From: Tetrapyrgos nigripes
Taxonomy: Eukaryota > Basidiomycota > Agaricomycetes > Agaricales > Campanellaceae
NCBI GenBank assembly: GCA_013368315.1
Contig: JAACJM010000011.1
Span: forward strand, 744,001 to 808,000
Length of the DNA stretch: 64,000 nucleotides
Direction: 5' to 3'
Below the pieces are notes generated by a model. It did no database searches, was not told the DNA's origin, and saw only the letters and a list, made by a program, of their open reading frames with translations. How positions within the stretch are numbered: position 1 is the stretch's first letter; each line of letters begins with the position of its first letter. Position numbers and translations under genes: made by a program. Shown here piece after piece: positions 23,943-35,306 of this stretch.

Positions 23943-26114
23943 TTACATTTCCAGAAGCCTGTCCATCAAGTACAACGCTGTGGCCCAAAGCTCAGCCCGA
24001 GGCTTCCATATTACATGAGGTAGCACAATATCCAGTGTTTTTGAGCCACTTCGTCCTGTTGAAATTGTCTCGAGGCCAGGATACCCATCCTCCCCCAATT
24101 CATCTTCCAAGAGACCATATCCTGATGGTACACGACCTTCTTCCCTCATCTGGGCCAATGCATCTGTAAATACCATCATCCTTTTTTGATCAAAAGGTTT
24201 TGAATGATCAGGAGCATCAACTGCCTGATATGATTCATTGTCTGCACCAAAATCACATATTTTGTAAGGTAAGATGTATCAAAAAGATATATTTGGACTG
24301 ACCAGACTCAAACTGTGCCTGTACCTCTACATCATCTGCTTCACCTCCAATCCCATACCAGGAATCAGCTAAATTAAATTTTATTACAGAAGAACCATAT
24401 CCAAAATTGTTTACTTACCTGAATTGGTTTCATCGTCTATTCCATACCATTCTGGACAGATACACCTCAAGTTAATTTCCATAATACATACAGAAATTTG
24501 TGGTAAATATTCACCTTCACAATCACTTTCTGATTCAGACTCCTCATCTGATGAATGTCCAGCTCCTGTTTGATGTGCATGGCGGTGTATAGGAGTGCCA
24601 TAGACACCATATGATCTGGCTATCTCTTCAGGAGAGCACCCTTCACAGTCATCTTTGTAAATGCCATGTCTTAGCTGGCCAAGAAAAAAGAGATCCTGAA
24701 ATTTATGACAAGACTTGTAGCATGAGGACAGTAATAAAAATCAGCTCACATTAGGGCTTCTACCATGACCAAGACCTGAAATAGGATGGGCATTCCAGTC
24801 CTTTTGGAACTCCTTGCAGTCATCATTTATAGTGTCAAGAAACAAGAATTGCAGAAGCCAAAGATGATGGGGATTTTTTCTGTCAAGGTAATGTCTCCTT
24901 TCTAGACGGAAGAAGAATGCTCTCCATGCCCAAACAAACTGAGTTCCAACTTCAACCCAAAGCCTTTCAATACGAGTGTTGTGAGTTGATGACCCCCAAA
25001 TAAAACTTCCCCTTCTAAGACCACGATGGAGAATCATCACTACTGATACATCACGGTTCTCTCCTCCTCGATCTCCTCTCACACGTGATGGCCATCTGTA
25101 CCTGTTTACAGCGCATGAAAACATCCTGAGAACAGTGGATGCTCTATTATCAGTACTTGCTCGAAGCCCAGTGACCTCATAATTCAAAACATGTCATCAA
25201 ATCACAACTGCCTTGAAAGACATCGGCTTACCTTTCTGGAGAATCCATCAACACAACTGTGAATCACAATGCCCCAGAGAATCAGCTTGTGATGGCCATC
25301 AATATGCCAAAGAGCATTTGGCCTAGAGACCATGTAGGGTACTCGCTCGATCTTCCGCTTTTGCTGTAAGCGAAGCGCATGGCCTAGTTTATCGACACGC
25401 CGCACAGACTCCCGTATCCTTTGCCTCTGAACCTTTAGACCACTTTGCCTCAAGTACCCAGTCAGATATTGCTCCCCTGAACGTGGCTTTTTCTGTTGAA
25501 AGGTTTTGACGACATTGTCCAATTGTCGATCAGAGATTCTGGAAGGCTTGTAGTTGATGTTATTTTGCTTGAGAGATGACGTCACCGTTTTCGTAGAGAC
25601 TTTCAAAGCCTTTGCAAGAACTGTGATGGGAATGCGACGTTTGGGATTCATGGCCTTACAGAGATACGATGGATCGATGACCTTGCGAGGCTGGCCTCGT
25701 TTTCCAGTACGAACAGTGGTGACAGGATTGATAAAATGTATATTTGGATTTTCTTCGTCCCTGGCAGTAAAGATGAAGTAAGTAACAATTGAGTGTATTT
25801 TACAGTAAGGAAACGTACGGTTGAGCACCAGCCTCTGCTAGCCTAATACATAATGCTCCAAATTCCTCTGCACATTCATACACCCACTTCTTCAGCTCGG
25901 AACTTCCAGACAAATCTTCAACTGCGATGAGTAAAGGAACAGCATCACGGGCAATGGTCTGCAGATGATACTCAGTGCGCCGTGGATCGATACTTGGCAG
26001 TGAAAGCATGCTAATTGCTGATCGGTATATATCACGTAAAGTCTGGTCAGCCTGGACAACGTTGGTGGGTTGACTTGAACGATGACGAGGAATCGGCAGT
26101 GGTGGTAGTGACAT
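23943..26114 (-). CDS. IS3/integrase-like DDE transposase, multi-exon
   Basis: Supported exons are 26114–25819, 25760–25232, 25175–24750 and 24695–24515, with further acidic C-terminal exons to 23943. The start MSLPPLPIP is chosen at 26114; an upstream ATG at 26147 is directly followed by a possible splice donor (gtaagc). Residues 140–225 form a helix-turn-helix region with SGEQYLTGYLRQSGLKV, like the N-terminus of bacterial IS3 transposases. The catalytic core follows: D253 (WHIDGHHK), D310 (RGDRGGEN) and E345 (HNTRIERLW), 34 residues between the last two. The introns keep frame through E345 and beyond. After 24515 my splice model meets a stop, although a conserved-looking end (PHVIWKPRAELW) is open at 23943–24179, so the C-terminal model is uncertain or the gene is slightly damaged. 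Confidence 0.8.
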
Positions 26115-26223
26115 GAGGGAAACATGTGTTAGGCACGAGCTTACCATAAGTGCTGATCATGGGTACATAAATTGTGTGGTGAACTCTCGCCGTCAACGGC
26201 CCCCAGTCTCTCATCAAGACATC

Positions 26224-27319
26224 ATGATTCCGACTCCACTTGGTGACAACCTACTTTCATCTGACCACTATCCATTCGTAACTTCTCAAGGATTCAAAGT
26301 AAATCACCAATACTGTGACCAGAATCGGAACATATGTATTCGAGTAAGCACTTGAATTCAATTTGAGTCTAATATGTGTTGAATGTGCAGTTTCTTTGTA
26401 CATGCATAGGTTGAGGACGAGGTGGTTAGTCTGAATCTAAGTCATATCACGGATGTCTCGGAGGGATTTCAAGATCTTTTCTCACTGCCATCAGCTGCTA
26501 AAGGCACTTTCGACGATCCTGTTTACATGGGGCCGACTGTCAAGAAGGAGCAGTTTTATCCATTCTTGGATTACATCAAGAAAGTGTTCGTATCCCTTCC
26601 TTTTTATTGTGTCCTCATTGATGCTGATTTTTCTCAGAGGCTGGAAGAAACCGGAGGCCAGATCGGAGGATTATATCCCTTATTACATTGGACTCCTCAA
26701 GATTTCCAATTGGTTTGCGTCATTGGGCGGAATGGAGCATGCAGTTGAACAACTTTCCGACTATCACCAGCTTAACAAATGGGAAAAAGTCCTGCTAGCT
26801 TGCCAGGAGGGTGTTCCCTGTTGGATTCAGCGTTTTGTTCCTCAGCTTATTGGGATTCCGATGAATTTTTACTCGGAGGAAGAAAAAGAAAGCGCATATC
26901 AGCTTCCCATCGTCTATTCCATTATTGTTGAGGCTCATGTGCACATTTCTCAGGAGCGTGAGCTGATGGCTTCAACGCCTCCATCATTGCTTCAGGGCGA
27001 TGTTCTCTGTCCCTTTTTTGGGCCCAAACACGTAGATTCTCGGTGTAACAAGGCTTGGCATGAAGGTTGGCTGAAGAAATTTTCGCCGGTTTTTCTTTGA
27101 CCATTCCCCAATGATCCTACCTTTGCAAAGGGTCTTCAGATGATCAAGGAGATGACGTTTCCTGGAGTGACGGAAGGGTGGAAGGAGGCTGTGATCATTC
27201 GCATCATCAATTCCGGAAAGTTTGATTTGGATAAGGAGACCAAAGAAGCTGCATGTAACCGAGTTCTTTCCTTGCTTCCTAGGGGCCCAATGACAGTACC
27301 TATCTCTTCTGCAACGTAG
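26224..27319 (+). pseudogene. Transposon cargo gene 1, unknown function, TGA-interrupted
   Basis: The gene is divergent from the transposase. MIPTPLGDNL begins at 26224 and an intron near 26343–26387 is likely. The reading then runs through VEDEVVSLNLSH, DPVYMGPTVKKEQFYPFLDY, and after a further intron or frame change near 26590–26640, DYIPYYIGLLKISNWFASLG, CQEGVPCWIQRF, GDVLCPFFGPK and WHEGWLKKFSPVFL. A TGA at 27098–27100 stops it, but the same frame continues for 72 codons to TAG at 27319 (PGVTEGWKEAVIIRIINSGK). I do not recognise a domain. The aromatic-rich globular composition is unlike DNA-binding factors. Either a pseudogene or TGA by decay of a CGA codon. Confidence 0.6.
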
Positions 27320-27541
27320 TGCCGCCCCCTGCATTCTTTGTAGTAGTTGTACTTGCTAGAATATTCTCGATGAGAGCTTGCTAATAATAGAACTTTCTAT
27401 TGGACATTTGAAGCAGAATATCACATCCCATTATATTGAAAGAAGCTCAAAATGTGAAGAGTAACGGACGGAACTTGAGCGACCTGATTTGTGGTCTGAC
27501 ACGGTCGCATTTCTTTTCTCAACCACCATCACGTTCCTTTC

Positions 27542-29249
27542 ATGTACAAACGACGAAAGAAAACCAATAAACCTCGAAACACCAACCATCGGAAACCTCG
27601 AACACGATGCCCTACCACTTCACATTTGCCAGGTTCTTCACGCCACCAAGCTGCAGATTCTACATCTGAAGAAGAAGTCCCCTCCATCCTGCGCATCCAA
27701 CACGACAACCCAACATCCCAATCTGTTGCAGATCTGATTGAAGACTCCGACGATGATGTACCTACTGCTGGACCTAGCATGGAGGCTTTTCACCATCTCA
27801 ACGACCGTTCCCATCGTGAGATGGTTGATCTCCTCGTCAGCTCAACCCCACCGGTCTCGACCACCGATGACAACGAAATGCTTGCAACTGCCATTAAAGA
27901 GACAAGTAAAGGGCTCAAGGGCAAAGAAATCCACGTCCACAACCCCTGTGAGTTTAACACTGACTACAAAGAACACATACCTAACATCTCTCATTCTTTC
28001 TCAAGGCTAAAGCACCCCGTTTCAACCAATTCAAGGTCAGGACACTCATGATGATACCTGTGGGCCTTGTGAAGGCATGTCTCAGATTTTGTAGTTTTTA
28101 AAGCTGCTTTCGCTGATATGTTTCTCTTATACAGGCATCAAAGACTCATCGGGATCGCCACCCACTTATTCGGCCATCAATGATGGTGTCTGATGTTGTA
28201 TGGCACAAGACGCCCTCCAAGGCTTCTCTCGCTGCCTTAACACGACGTGGTCTCGTCAAGACAAGTCACGACGGCTTTGGCTTTCGCAAGGACATGCAGC
28301 AAGACGAGCTTCTTGCCACTTACGAGGAACACTTTCCTGATGTATTCGCCTACCTCGAGACTACTGGAGAGACCCCGTCCTTCTTTGTCTGCACACACAA
28401 CAAGGGAGAATTTGTCATTATGCCTGACGACGGTGATTTGACCGGCAAGGATGTTCATGAGCGTAGTCGGACATCACACGAGGCATTTATTGACAGTGTT
28501 CTTGCGATTGGTGAGTCATTATTATAGTCTGCATGCTATTGTCGTTAATTCACTATTTTAACACCATTTTTTTTTTTCCAGCAACAATATCACCTATCCC
28601 TAAGAAGATCTTGAACTTGTGGAAGCTTGGAGACAACTCCCAATCTGGTGATGACGACTCCAGCGACTCTGGCGATGAAGAAGCTAGTGGTGATGAGTCT
28701 TGTGATGGTGGCAGTATTGAAGATTCCGATGATCCCAACACCCAAGCCCTCATACCAATCAAGAAGCACCGCTATCTTGCTGTTAGTGATGAGGAGGGTG
28801 AGAATGCTGAAGTAGAGTCAGAGTGACCAACAAAGCGTCGTCGTTTGACACGTGGTAGGTCCCCAGCCACTTTCCTTTGAGACCATAGACGCTGACAAGG
28901 ATCTCCCCATAGCTTCAGCACGTCTCAGCACTGCTACTAGCTTGGACAGTGATGCAGAACCCAATTCGACATCACGTCAATCCAATAATGGTAGGTTGCA
29001 AATCTATATTCCTCAGATTGTTACTGATCGCTGTTGCCTTTACTTATAGATGTCATCGAAGTTGACAACGACGGTAAGAGCCTGAGTGAGGCTGTTCCTG
29101 ACAACACAGCCCCTGATCTGCCTGATGAGGTCAATTCAGCGAGCGAGGCGGCTGACGACGTCTATCAGCATGACCCTCAGATGGAACAGCGTTCCCAACA
29201 TGTCTGGTCTTCCGCAAATGACTGGCTTTGGTCCGAGCTTGACCTATAA
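27542..29249 (+). pseudogene. Transposon cargo gene 2, acidic multi-exon protein of unknown function
   Basis: ATG 27542 starts a very basic N-terminus (YKRRKKTNKPR...) followed by acidic stretches (IEDSDDDVP). A second exon group holds the best-folded part: MVSDVVWHKTPSKASLAAL and DVFAYLETTGETPSFFVCTH (28180–28510). After a gtgagt intron (about 28511–28581) an Asp/Ser-rich region reaches TGA at 28824–28826. The frame continues PTKRRRLTRG, and two more spliced exons (about 28890–28990 and 29050–29249) give another acidic tail ending WSSANDWLWSELDL. No domain is recognised. Its charge pattern resembles a nuclear, histone- or DNA-associated protein, which is inference. The TGA may be a true stop or decay. 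Confidence 0.55.
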
Positions 29250-29637
29250 GGTTTTGAGATGGTATTCTTGGTAATTTCATACTGGACTCTCGTATTTTAG
29301 TCTCTAGTTCACACTATTAATTTTCGTTCACTATATCTAGCCACTCCTTGCACTCGTTTACTTACATGGTCTCTTTCTAATTATCATTCATCTTAATGCC
29401 TCATTAATTCACAGACTCTGTTACTAGTATATCTACTCAACGTACTTACACCATCACTTATCTAAATCCTCCAAATATTCTTTGCCGCATCTTTCAGCAA
29501 TCTATCAGCAATTTATATCGAGTGTTCACTTGGTTAGGGTTGGCTGAATCAACGCTGAATACAGCTGGAACGGGCTTTTAGCCCTCAAATCTAGAGAGAA
29601 TAAGTATAGATATTCAAATATGCAAGTCTAACATCAA

Positions 29638-29769
29638 CGCAAAGGTCAGACATCAATGTGTGCAAAGGTCATGCATTATGTGCGAAGGTCAAGTATTCTG
29701 TGCGAAGGTCAAGTATTCTGTGCGAAGGTCAAGTATTCCGTGCGAAGGTCGGACATTGTGCGCGAAGGT
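29638..29769 (-). repeat. Right subterminal array, six to seven 20-bp units
   Basis: Inverted counterpart of the array at 23466. Reading inward on the minus strand, units start ACCTTCGCG/ACCTTCGCA and become degenerate toward the inside (ACCTTTGCA). Confidence 0.9.
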
Positions 29770-30459
29770 ATAATTAAATACTTTCCCAATTGGCGGCTCA
29801 TATTCTCGGAGTGTGATCTACAGCGAAGTCCGAGCCGAGGTACAAAAAATTTTTGTGTTCACTTACACATCGATTGATTGGACTTCAACTTATTGATCAG
29901 AGTCTCTCTTGGATATGACAGTTACAGAGTGGTAGAAGTCAATGAATATGATGTTTCGTGCATGCAGGTGTCGTCGGCCAGCCATGAAACGAGGCCGATG
30001 GATGAAGGTTCTGGCCCTTTCTATCAAATTCTCGACATACTGTGTGAATGATGGCCCTCGTATTGCATGATTCTTACGGATCTAGGAGCTCAGAAACTGA
30101 GGACATGCTTGGGAAAAGGGCGCTGCGACCCAACTGCGACCCGGACTTGATAGTTTTATCGGTGTCGGCTTGAGCAGACGGACAAATAATTTTTGACAAT
30201 CGAGAATACATTAAGACAGAAAGTGCTTGAACTTGCAGATCCCTTCAATCCTAACACTTACCTATACAGTGATGATACAACTGGGAGCAGTAATGACGGA
30301 TGGAACTACGCAGCTGTTGGATGAGTCAGTGAGTGTCCTACATCACGTGGAAGTGACTCGGAAAAAGTAAAAAGTACTACCTGTTCTTTCCGTTGTTCGC
30401 GAGTTGGGGGCAGCAGATCTCATTGCACCCCAATTGGCCACTAACACAAGTCAAGAGAA

Positions 30460-30963
30460 GTGAAAACAGTACTTGACACAGTGTTTCCATCCAAGATGCA
30501 ATCCAAGGTCATGGCGTTCTCGAGACTGCTTGCACCTGAAATCATGCTTCCGAAGACGGTGGCAGGGGAAGTACCTGAAAGAAAGTGGATAAATAGCGCA
30601 TTAAATGGAAGATTCTGGGCTGATAATCTACTTGCCAGTATATTTGAATCGGAATATCAATCCACTTTCACTGGTTACATGGACGGTGTTATTATACACA
30701 ACTCCGCCTTCAGGATTTTGAAGGGAGTCATTGTAGGTAAAGGACCGTATAGAAGTTCCCACTCAGAGCTGGACCCTGGCCGTCGAGATTCAAACTCCGG
30801 TCGCATGATGTCATTCAGTTGGACACTTTCTCCGTCCTCCCCGTCTAATCCGTCGGGAACCTTGAAAGCTCTATCCAGTTTCGAAAAAGAGAGACAGAAC
30901 AGTGCCGTTGAGAGTCATCGAGAGGTCAACAGGCACACCAGAGGAATTCAAAACCCATGCTGA
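30460..30963 (+). other. Open frame of 167 codons, uncertain
   Basis: This ORF (start MKTVLDTVFPSK) has no recognised motif, splice signals or repeats. It is the only long frame between the transposon at 23.4–29.8 kb and repeat copy A. The remainder of 29809–31138 holds nothing I can support. Confidence 0.2.
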
Positions 30964-31138
30964 CAATGCATCTTTTCCTGTTCTTGTTGCAGTTTTTCCA
31001 ACCGTTTCGCAGGTTTAAACCAGCCTGTCTGAGTTGGTATCGATGTCGACAGATGAGGGTTTCGGAGAAACAGGGCAGTGCGTCTTTTTCCACTCTTCTT
31101 TTATTTTCGTTTTCTTTCCAGCTTTCCTCGTTTGTAGG

Positions 31139-32335
31139 ACTCACATCGCCCCACTGCGACACTTCTATCTTAAACACCGCTACTCGTCGCTCGTCCATTT
31201 GACCCGCCGCTTCTCACAAACTTTCTCTATTCTCGCTCTGACTGATGTGTCTTCCACATACCTTTCCATTATCCTTTCTGAAGACGCTCAGTTGGAGGTC
31301 GTAGGAGGGCACCTTGGACAATGGGACCTCACATTCTCAGACGCCTCAACCCCTGATGAGGCAGAAGAAGAGGATAGTGCTGCAGCGACACCAGTCGTCT
31401 GCTTACGTGGCTTTTCCCTATCCTTGCCTTTTCTTTTTACCTACACCATCTATCTACCATGTCCAGTGGTTACCCAGGCCGTCTTCTTTTGTACCACAAC
31501 AAAGAGAAGCATCACATACCCCAGTCCCATCAGACCAGCACCAGTCAATTCTCGGCAGATATTCCCCATACACCATTCTCCATGTCGGCTGCACCGACTA
31601 CCTGCCCTTTCATACACTGGACTGGCAGCACACACAGATATTCTCGTCCTCGTCATATGCACATGCATATCACTTGAGCGTTTAGGCTTGATGTTTTGTT
31701 CTGAGGACCCAGCATTGGTGGAGTGGTGAAGGGGAAGGGTGCTTCCTCGCGGATTGTTACTACCCGCTCTCCAAAATTGGCTACTATTCATGCCTTGGCG
31801 TCCATGTTGATGTTGCCAGTTGTTTACGTGTTTACGAGGCAGACGCAGAGTCTGAAGATGTATAGATGAAGGGACCGGGGAAGATGGATGAAGGGACTGG
31901 GGAAGATGGATGAAGGGACCGGGGAAGATGGATGAAGGGACCGGGGAAGATGGATGAAGGGACTGCGGAAGATGGATGAAGGGACTGGGGAAGATGGATG
32001 GAGAGGTGGAGATGACGGAGATGAAATCCTAGAAGGCTACGAGGTTGATTGGGATGTGTTGGTCTCATATGGGGCTATTAACATCTCGACTGTGTCTACC
32101 GCCAACCACATTGTCGATGCCAATGCTGAAGAAGATGAACAAAAGATGAGAAGAATGGTGAAGACCATATCACTGGAGATGTCTCATCGTTCACCAATCT
32201 TTCACTTCTACCTCGTCTAGTGGACTGAAGGTGCTCATGCTGACCTTCACGACGTATGGAGTGCCATCTCCATCCTGTCATTGGTATCCCTTCCTTTCCT
32301 ACCATTCCTCCCTTGACATCTACCTCGACGAGGTC
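31139..32335 (+). repeat. Unidentified repeat, copy A (about 1.2 kb)
   Basis: It starts around CATCGCCCCACTGCGACACT and is colinear with copy B at 41626–42692. Both share SEDAQLEVVGGH, a block around TACCCAGGCCGTCTTCTTTT and the frame GYEVDWDVLVSYGA...HRSPIFHFYLV with a stop at the same place, so a once protein-coding sequence is likely. No transposon or host domain is recognised, and no flanking duplication was found. Copy A differs by the minisatellite at 31865. Confidence 0.75.
31865..31996 (+). repeat. Minisatellite, six 22-bp units
   Basis: The unit is GATGAAGGGACYGGGGAAGA+TG. Repeat copy B has only one such unit (at about 42330), so the array expanded in copy A. Confidence 0.92.
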
Positions 32336-34980
32336 TCAGCCACCTTTGGCACATGCTGTACCCATACACTCCTTCATATTTCCATATCCATCACTCTTAC
32401 ATCATTCACTGCCTAAGACCAGAAACCCTCAGAGGGTTTTTCGATTATACCTATGTGTGCCCCCACCCTATTCTATTTCTGTTTCATTTATTATGTCAAT
32501 TATTCATTCTGTTCATCACTCCACATCTATATTCATTGTTTAACATTTGATTCATTTATTCTATTTACCATTTGGGACTCACGATCAATTAGTATATTAG
32601 TTATAGGAGCACCATAGTTAGTTGCAGAGTCTTGATACAGGAGGTAGTTTCACTACTCATATATAGTTCTTTGCTTGTTCCACATTGCGAATTGAGGGAT
32701 ACATGCACTACACTTGTGCATGGCAAATCGAGTCAGATGACTCTCTCAGAGTCACAGTTGTCTTGTATCCTTCATAGGGATTCTCATTCTACATTCACCA
32801 TCCATCATCATTCTCCTTGGTCTAGTTCTTTGCTGGGATCTCAGTTGCTGCACCAGCATGTAGATTGATCTGCCAGCAGCTTGGTGATACACCATACAAA
32901 ATTCACATATAGAAATGTTAATTGGCGGTTAGAAAGCTGATTCACCACTTCAATTGGTATATAAAGGACTAGAGTGAGTCCTGAACTGCTAGTTAAAGTG
33001 CTAGTGGACTAAGTGTGTGCACCAGTACAATAAAACTAAGTACTTATGAATAGAATATGGTTGATGTGTACAGTGCTTCAGTTATAGTAGCAGATCCACC
33101 CCATATACTATACAAAGTTCTATAAAGACTTTGTAACTATTCCTACTATAACGCACTTAGTACTGCCAGTGCGACTCAAGCGAAAGTGAAGCCCCTATTC
33201 ACAGGCAAGGAACATGTAGGCTATACAACCCAGACTCTAGTGCTAAACAATCACTGGTTTAGAATGGTGCCATAATCAGAGAAATTGGAGGAAAACCTTA
33301 GTAACCTACTAGGTCTGGACTAGCGGTATAACAAGTGATACCTCACTTGTAAGCAAAACAGAAGGAATAGTCTTTAAAAAGACAGTAAGGATAGATAGGT
33401 AGGACAAAGTATATATGTATGAGTTCCTAGGAAGCTCAGCTTTCATATGGTACTAAAGGGATGGACTAGCAGTGAAGGAATAAAACCCATAATTCATTAC
33501 CACCGGTATGGGATCTAAGGAAGGAGTCATAATGAGAAGAGCCCCAAAAAGGGTAAAGATATTTCCAAATGCAGCAGTAAGATTGGCAAGATGTGTCCCT
33601 GATGACTGAGGCGTTCTTGTTGGTACAAGTGCGACTGCAAAAGATATGTAGGACCTTATAGAGAGCAGGACTCATCTATAAGAGTACTATACTATGAACT
33701 GGCCTATAAACACCAAGTCTATAGTAGCGCCAGAAGAACATAAGAGGAGGAATAAGCAGAAGACTACACAAACCTATAGCGACTGATTGGCAGTAAAGGA
33801 ATGTGAGTCATATGAGTGGAGGCCAGCATGGATGGTGGAGCTATGTGAGTCAGAATGACTACGGCTGCCAGTTCCAGAAAGGTACTCTTAGTCAAGAGGA
33901 TGAAGCGAAGGGAACATAGAAAGCCCTATTAGTTTTAGATAATATTCTATATTTCCTAGATACCCTAATTAGAAAGTACCTACTTAATCTAGTAGTACGG
34001 ACAAGCATGGACTGGTGATTAGACTAATATTTCTGTTTTTCTTATGTACCTTTTAGCAGACATTAAAAAGAAATGTAGAACTGTATAGTAGTAGCTGCGA
34101 GTAGTATAAAAGGACTAGGTATTTCTCGTAGTTACTCAAGCCATGTACTGTAGAGTATCGGTCATCTCACTAGCGCTAGCTGTAGAGACTGCGAAACACA
34201 GACTACACTTCTACCAAATTTACCTCACTCGCATCGAGTATAAACATAGGGTGCAGATCAATAGTATTGAATCAAATTTGTTGGTTTTTGTGTGTTACCA
34301 TTTTGTATGTCCTCAGACTTGTGTGCATTCGTGCAAAACCCCACCAAAAACCCCAAAAGTCCTTGTAGTACAAGTGAACTGTTGAGTATTCTGACTACTC
34401 GAAACGCTCGCACTTTACTATTTGTATAAAAGTCTTTAAGTTTGTGTTTGTTCTACACTTACACAAAAGACACCTATTATCAGATCTCTGGTCTTGTAGG
34501 CTTAGTGTCACTCCCTCTCGCCAAAGCCACCCCTAGGTTCCAGACTCCTCTTGGGGCATTCTCCCCTCATTGACGAGCCCATTCAGCATCGAGAGGTTAG
34601 CCTGGCTTGAGGGCTCGTGACACGCCATGTTTGGCTAGAAACCTCTCATTTGACTCTCTGCTTGAGATAAGTGAAGAGGTTGATGATTAGGTATCCATAA
34701 AATGACAAGACAGGGGTATCAAAGTAATAATAATACTAGTTTCCATCACTTTTCTACTTTGAAGTGAGATTGCAAAGGTGCAGGCATGTTAAGAGTAGGG
34801 TGGCTGTGTTTTCCACTGGTGCATCCCCCAGGCAATAAGGCTCATAGATATTAGTGGTGTTATGATACATGATTTGTGGAGTTTTCAAATCCTTCGAGCT
34901 CAGCAACATGGTCCTGAAGAGACTCCCTGCTGCAAAGCTTGCTGTGCCAACAACTGCATAGCCAACCCCTTGAACAAGAG
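32336..34980. other. Gene-poor stretch
   Basis: Only short, unsupported ORFs are present. The sequence is AT-rich with many short CTAGT/ACTAG-type words, but I could not identify a domain, LTR pair or long inverted repeat. Confidence 0.5.
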
Positions 34981-35306
34981 AGCAGTCAGTTATGATTCAA
35001 GCACAACTCAAATTCACTCACCATTCAACCAGTATCTTTGATTGTACCTAACAGTTGTACTGACACTAACAGTGTACCAGATTTGTATAATGACTAAAAG
35101 GTCTAAAAGGCACCCCATGTTTAATATTATGCCTCCAGCAGTCTCCACCTTCCCAACTCACATCATCAGTTTGAAATGCCCAACAAGACAGTTTGAGCCA
35201 GCTGCTAGACAGTTATCGATGATGCCTCCTGCATCTGCACTGGTATTGTCCGAAGCATCAGAAGCTGCAGTCTGGTCTGCTGCAAATTGAATTGGCTGAG
35301 ACAAGC

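Larger units (their letters stand above)
23432..29802. mobile_element. 6.37-kb IS3EU-like DNA transposon with three genes
   Basis: The ends are TATGAGCCGCC and its complement, flanked by a perfect 6-bp duplication TTCTCG (23426–23431 and 29803–29808). Inward from each end follow TGGGAAAGTATT and an array of 20-bp repeats, in opposite orientation at the two ends, so the long imperfect TIRs are about 35 bp plus the array. Inside are an integrase-like DDE transposase gene on the minus strand and two plus-strand genes. The first of these starts only about 110 bp from the transposase start, so they share a divergent promoter. The IS3-like transposase and 6-bp duplication suggest the eukaryotic IS3EU group. 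That name is from memory and needs checking. Confidence 0.85.

Noticed and set aside
33000..34650. Possible long solo LTR
   Set aside because: No matching repeat, TG..CA boundary or duplication could be defined by eye.
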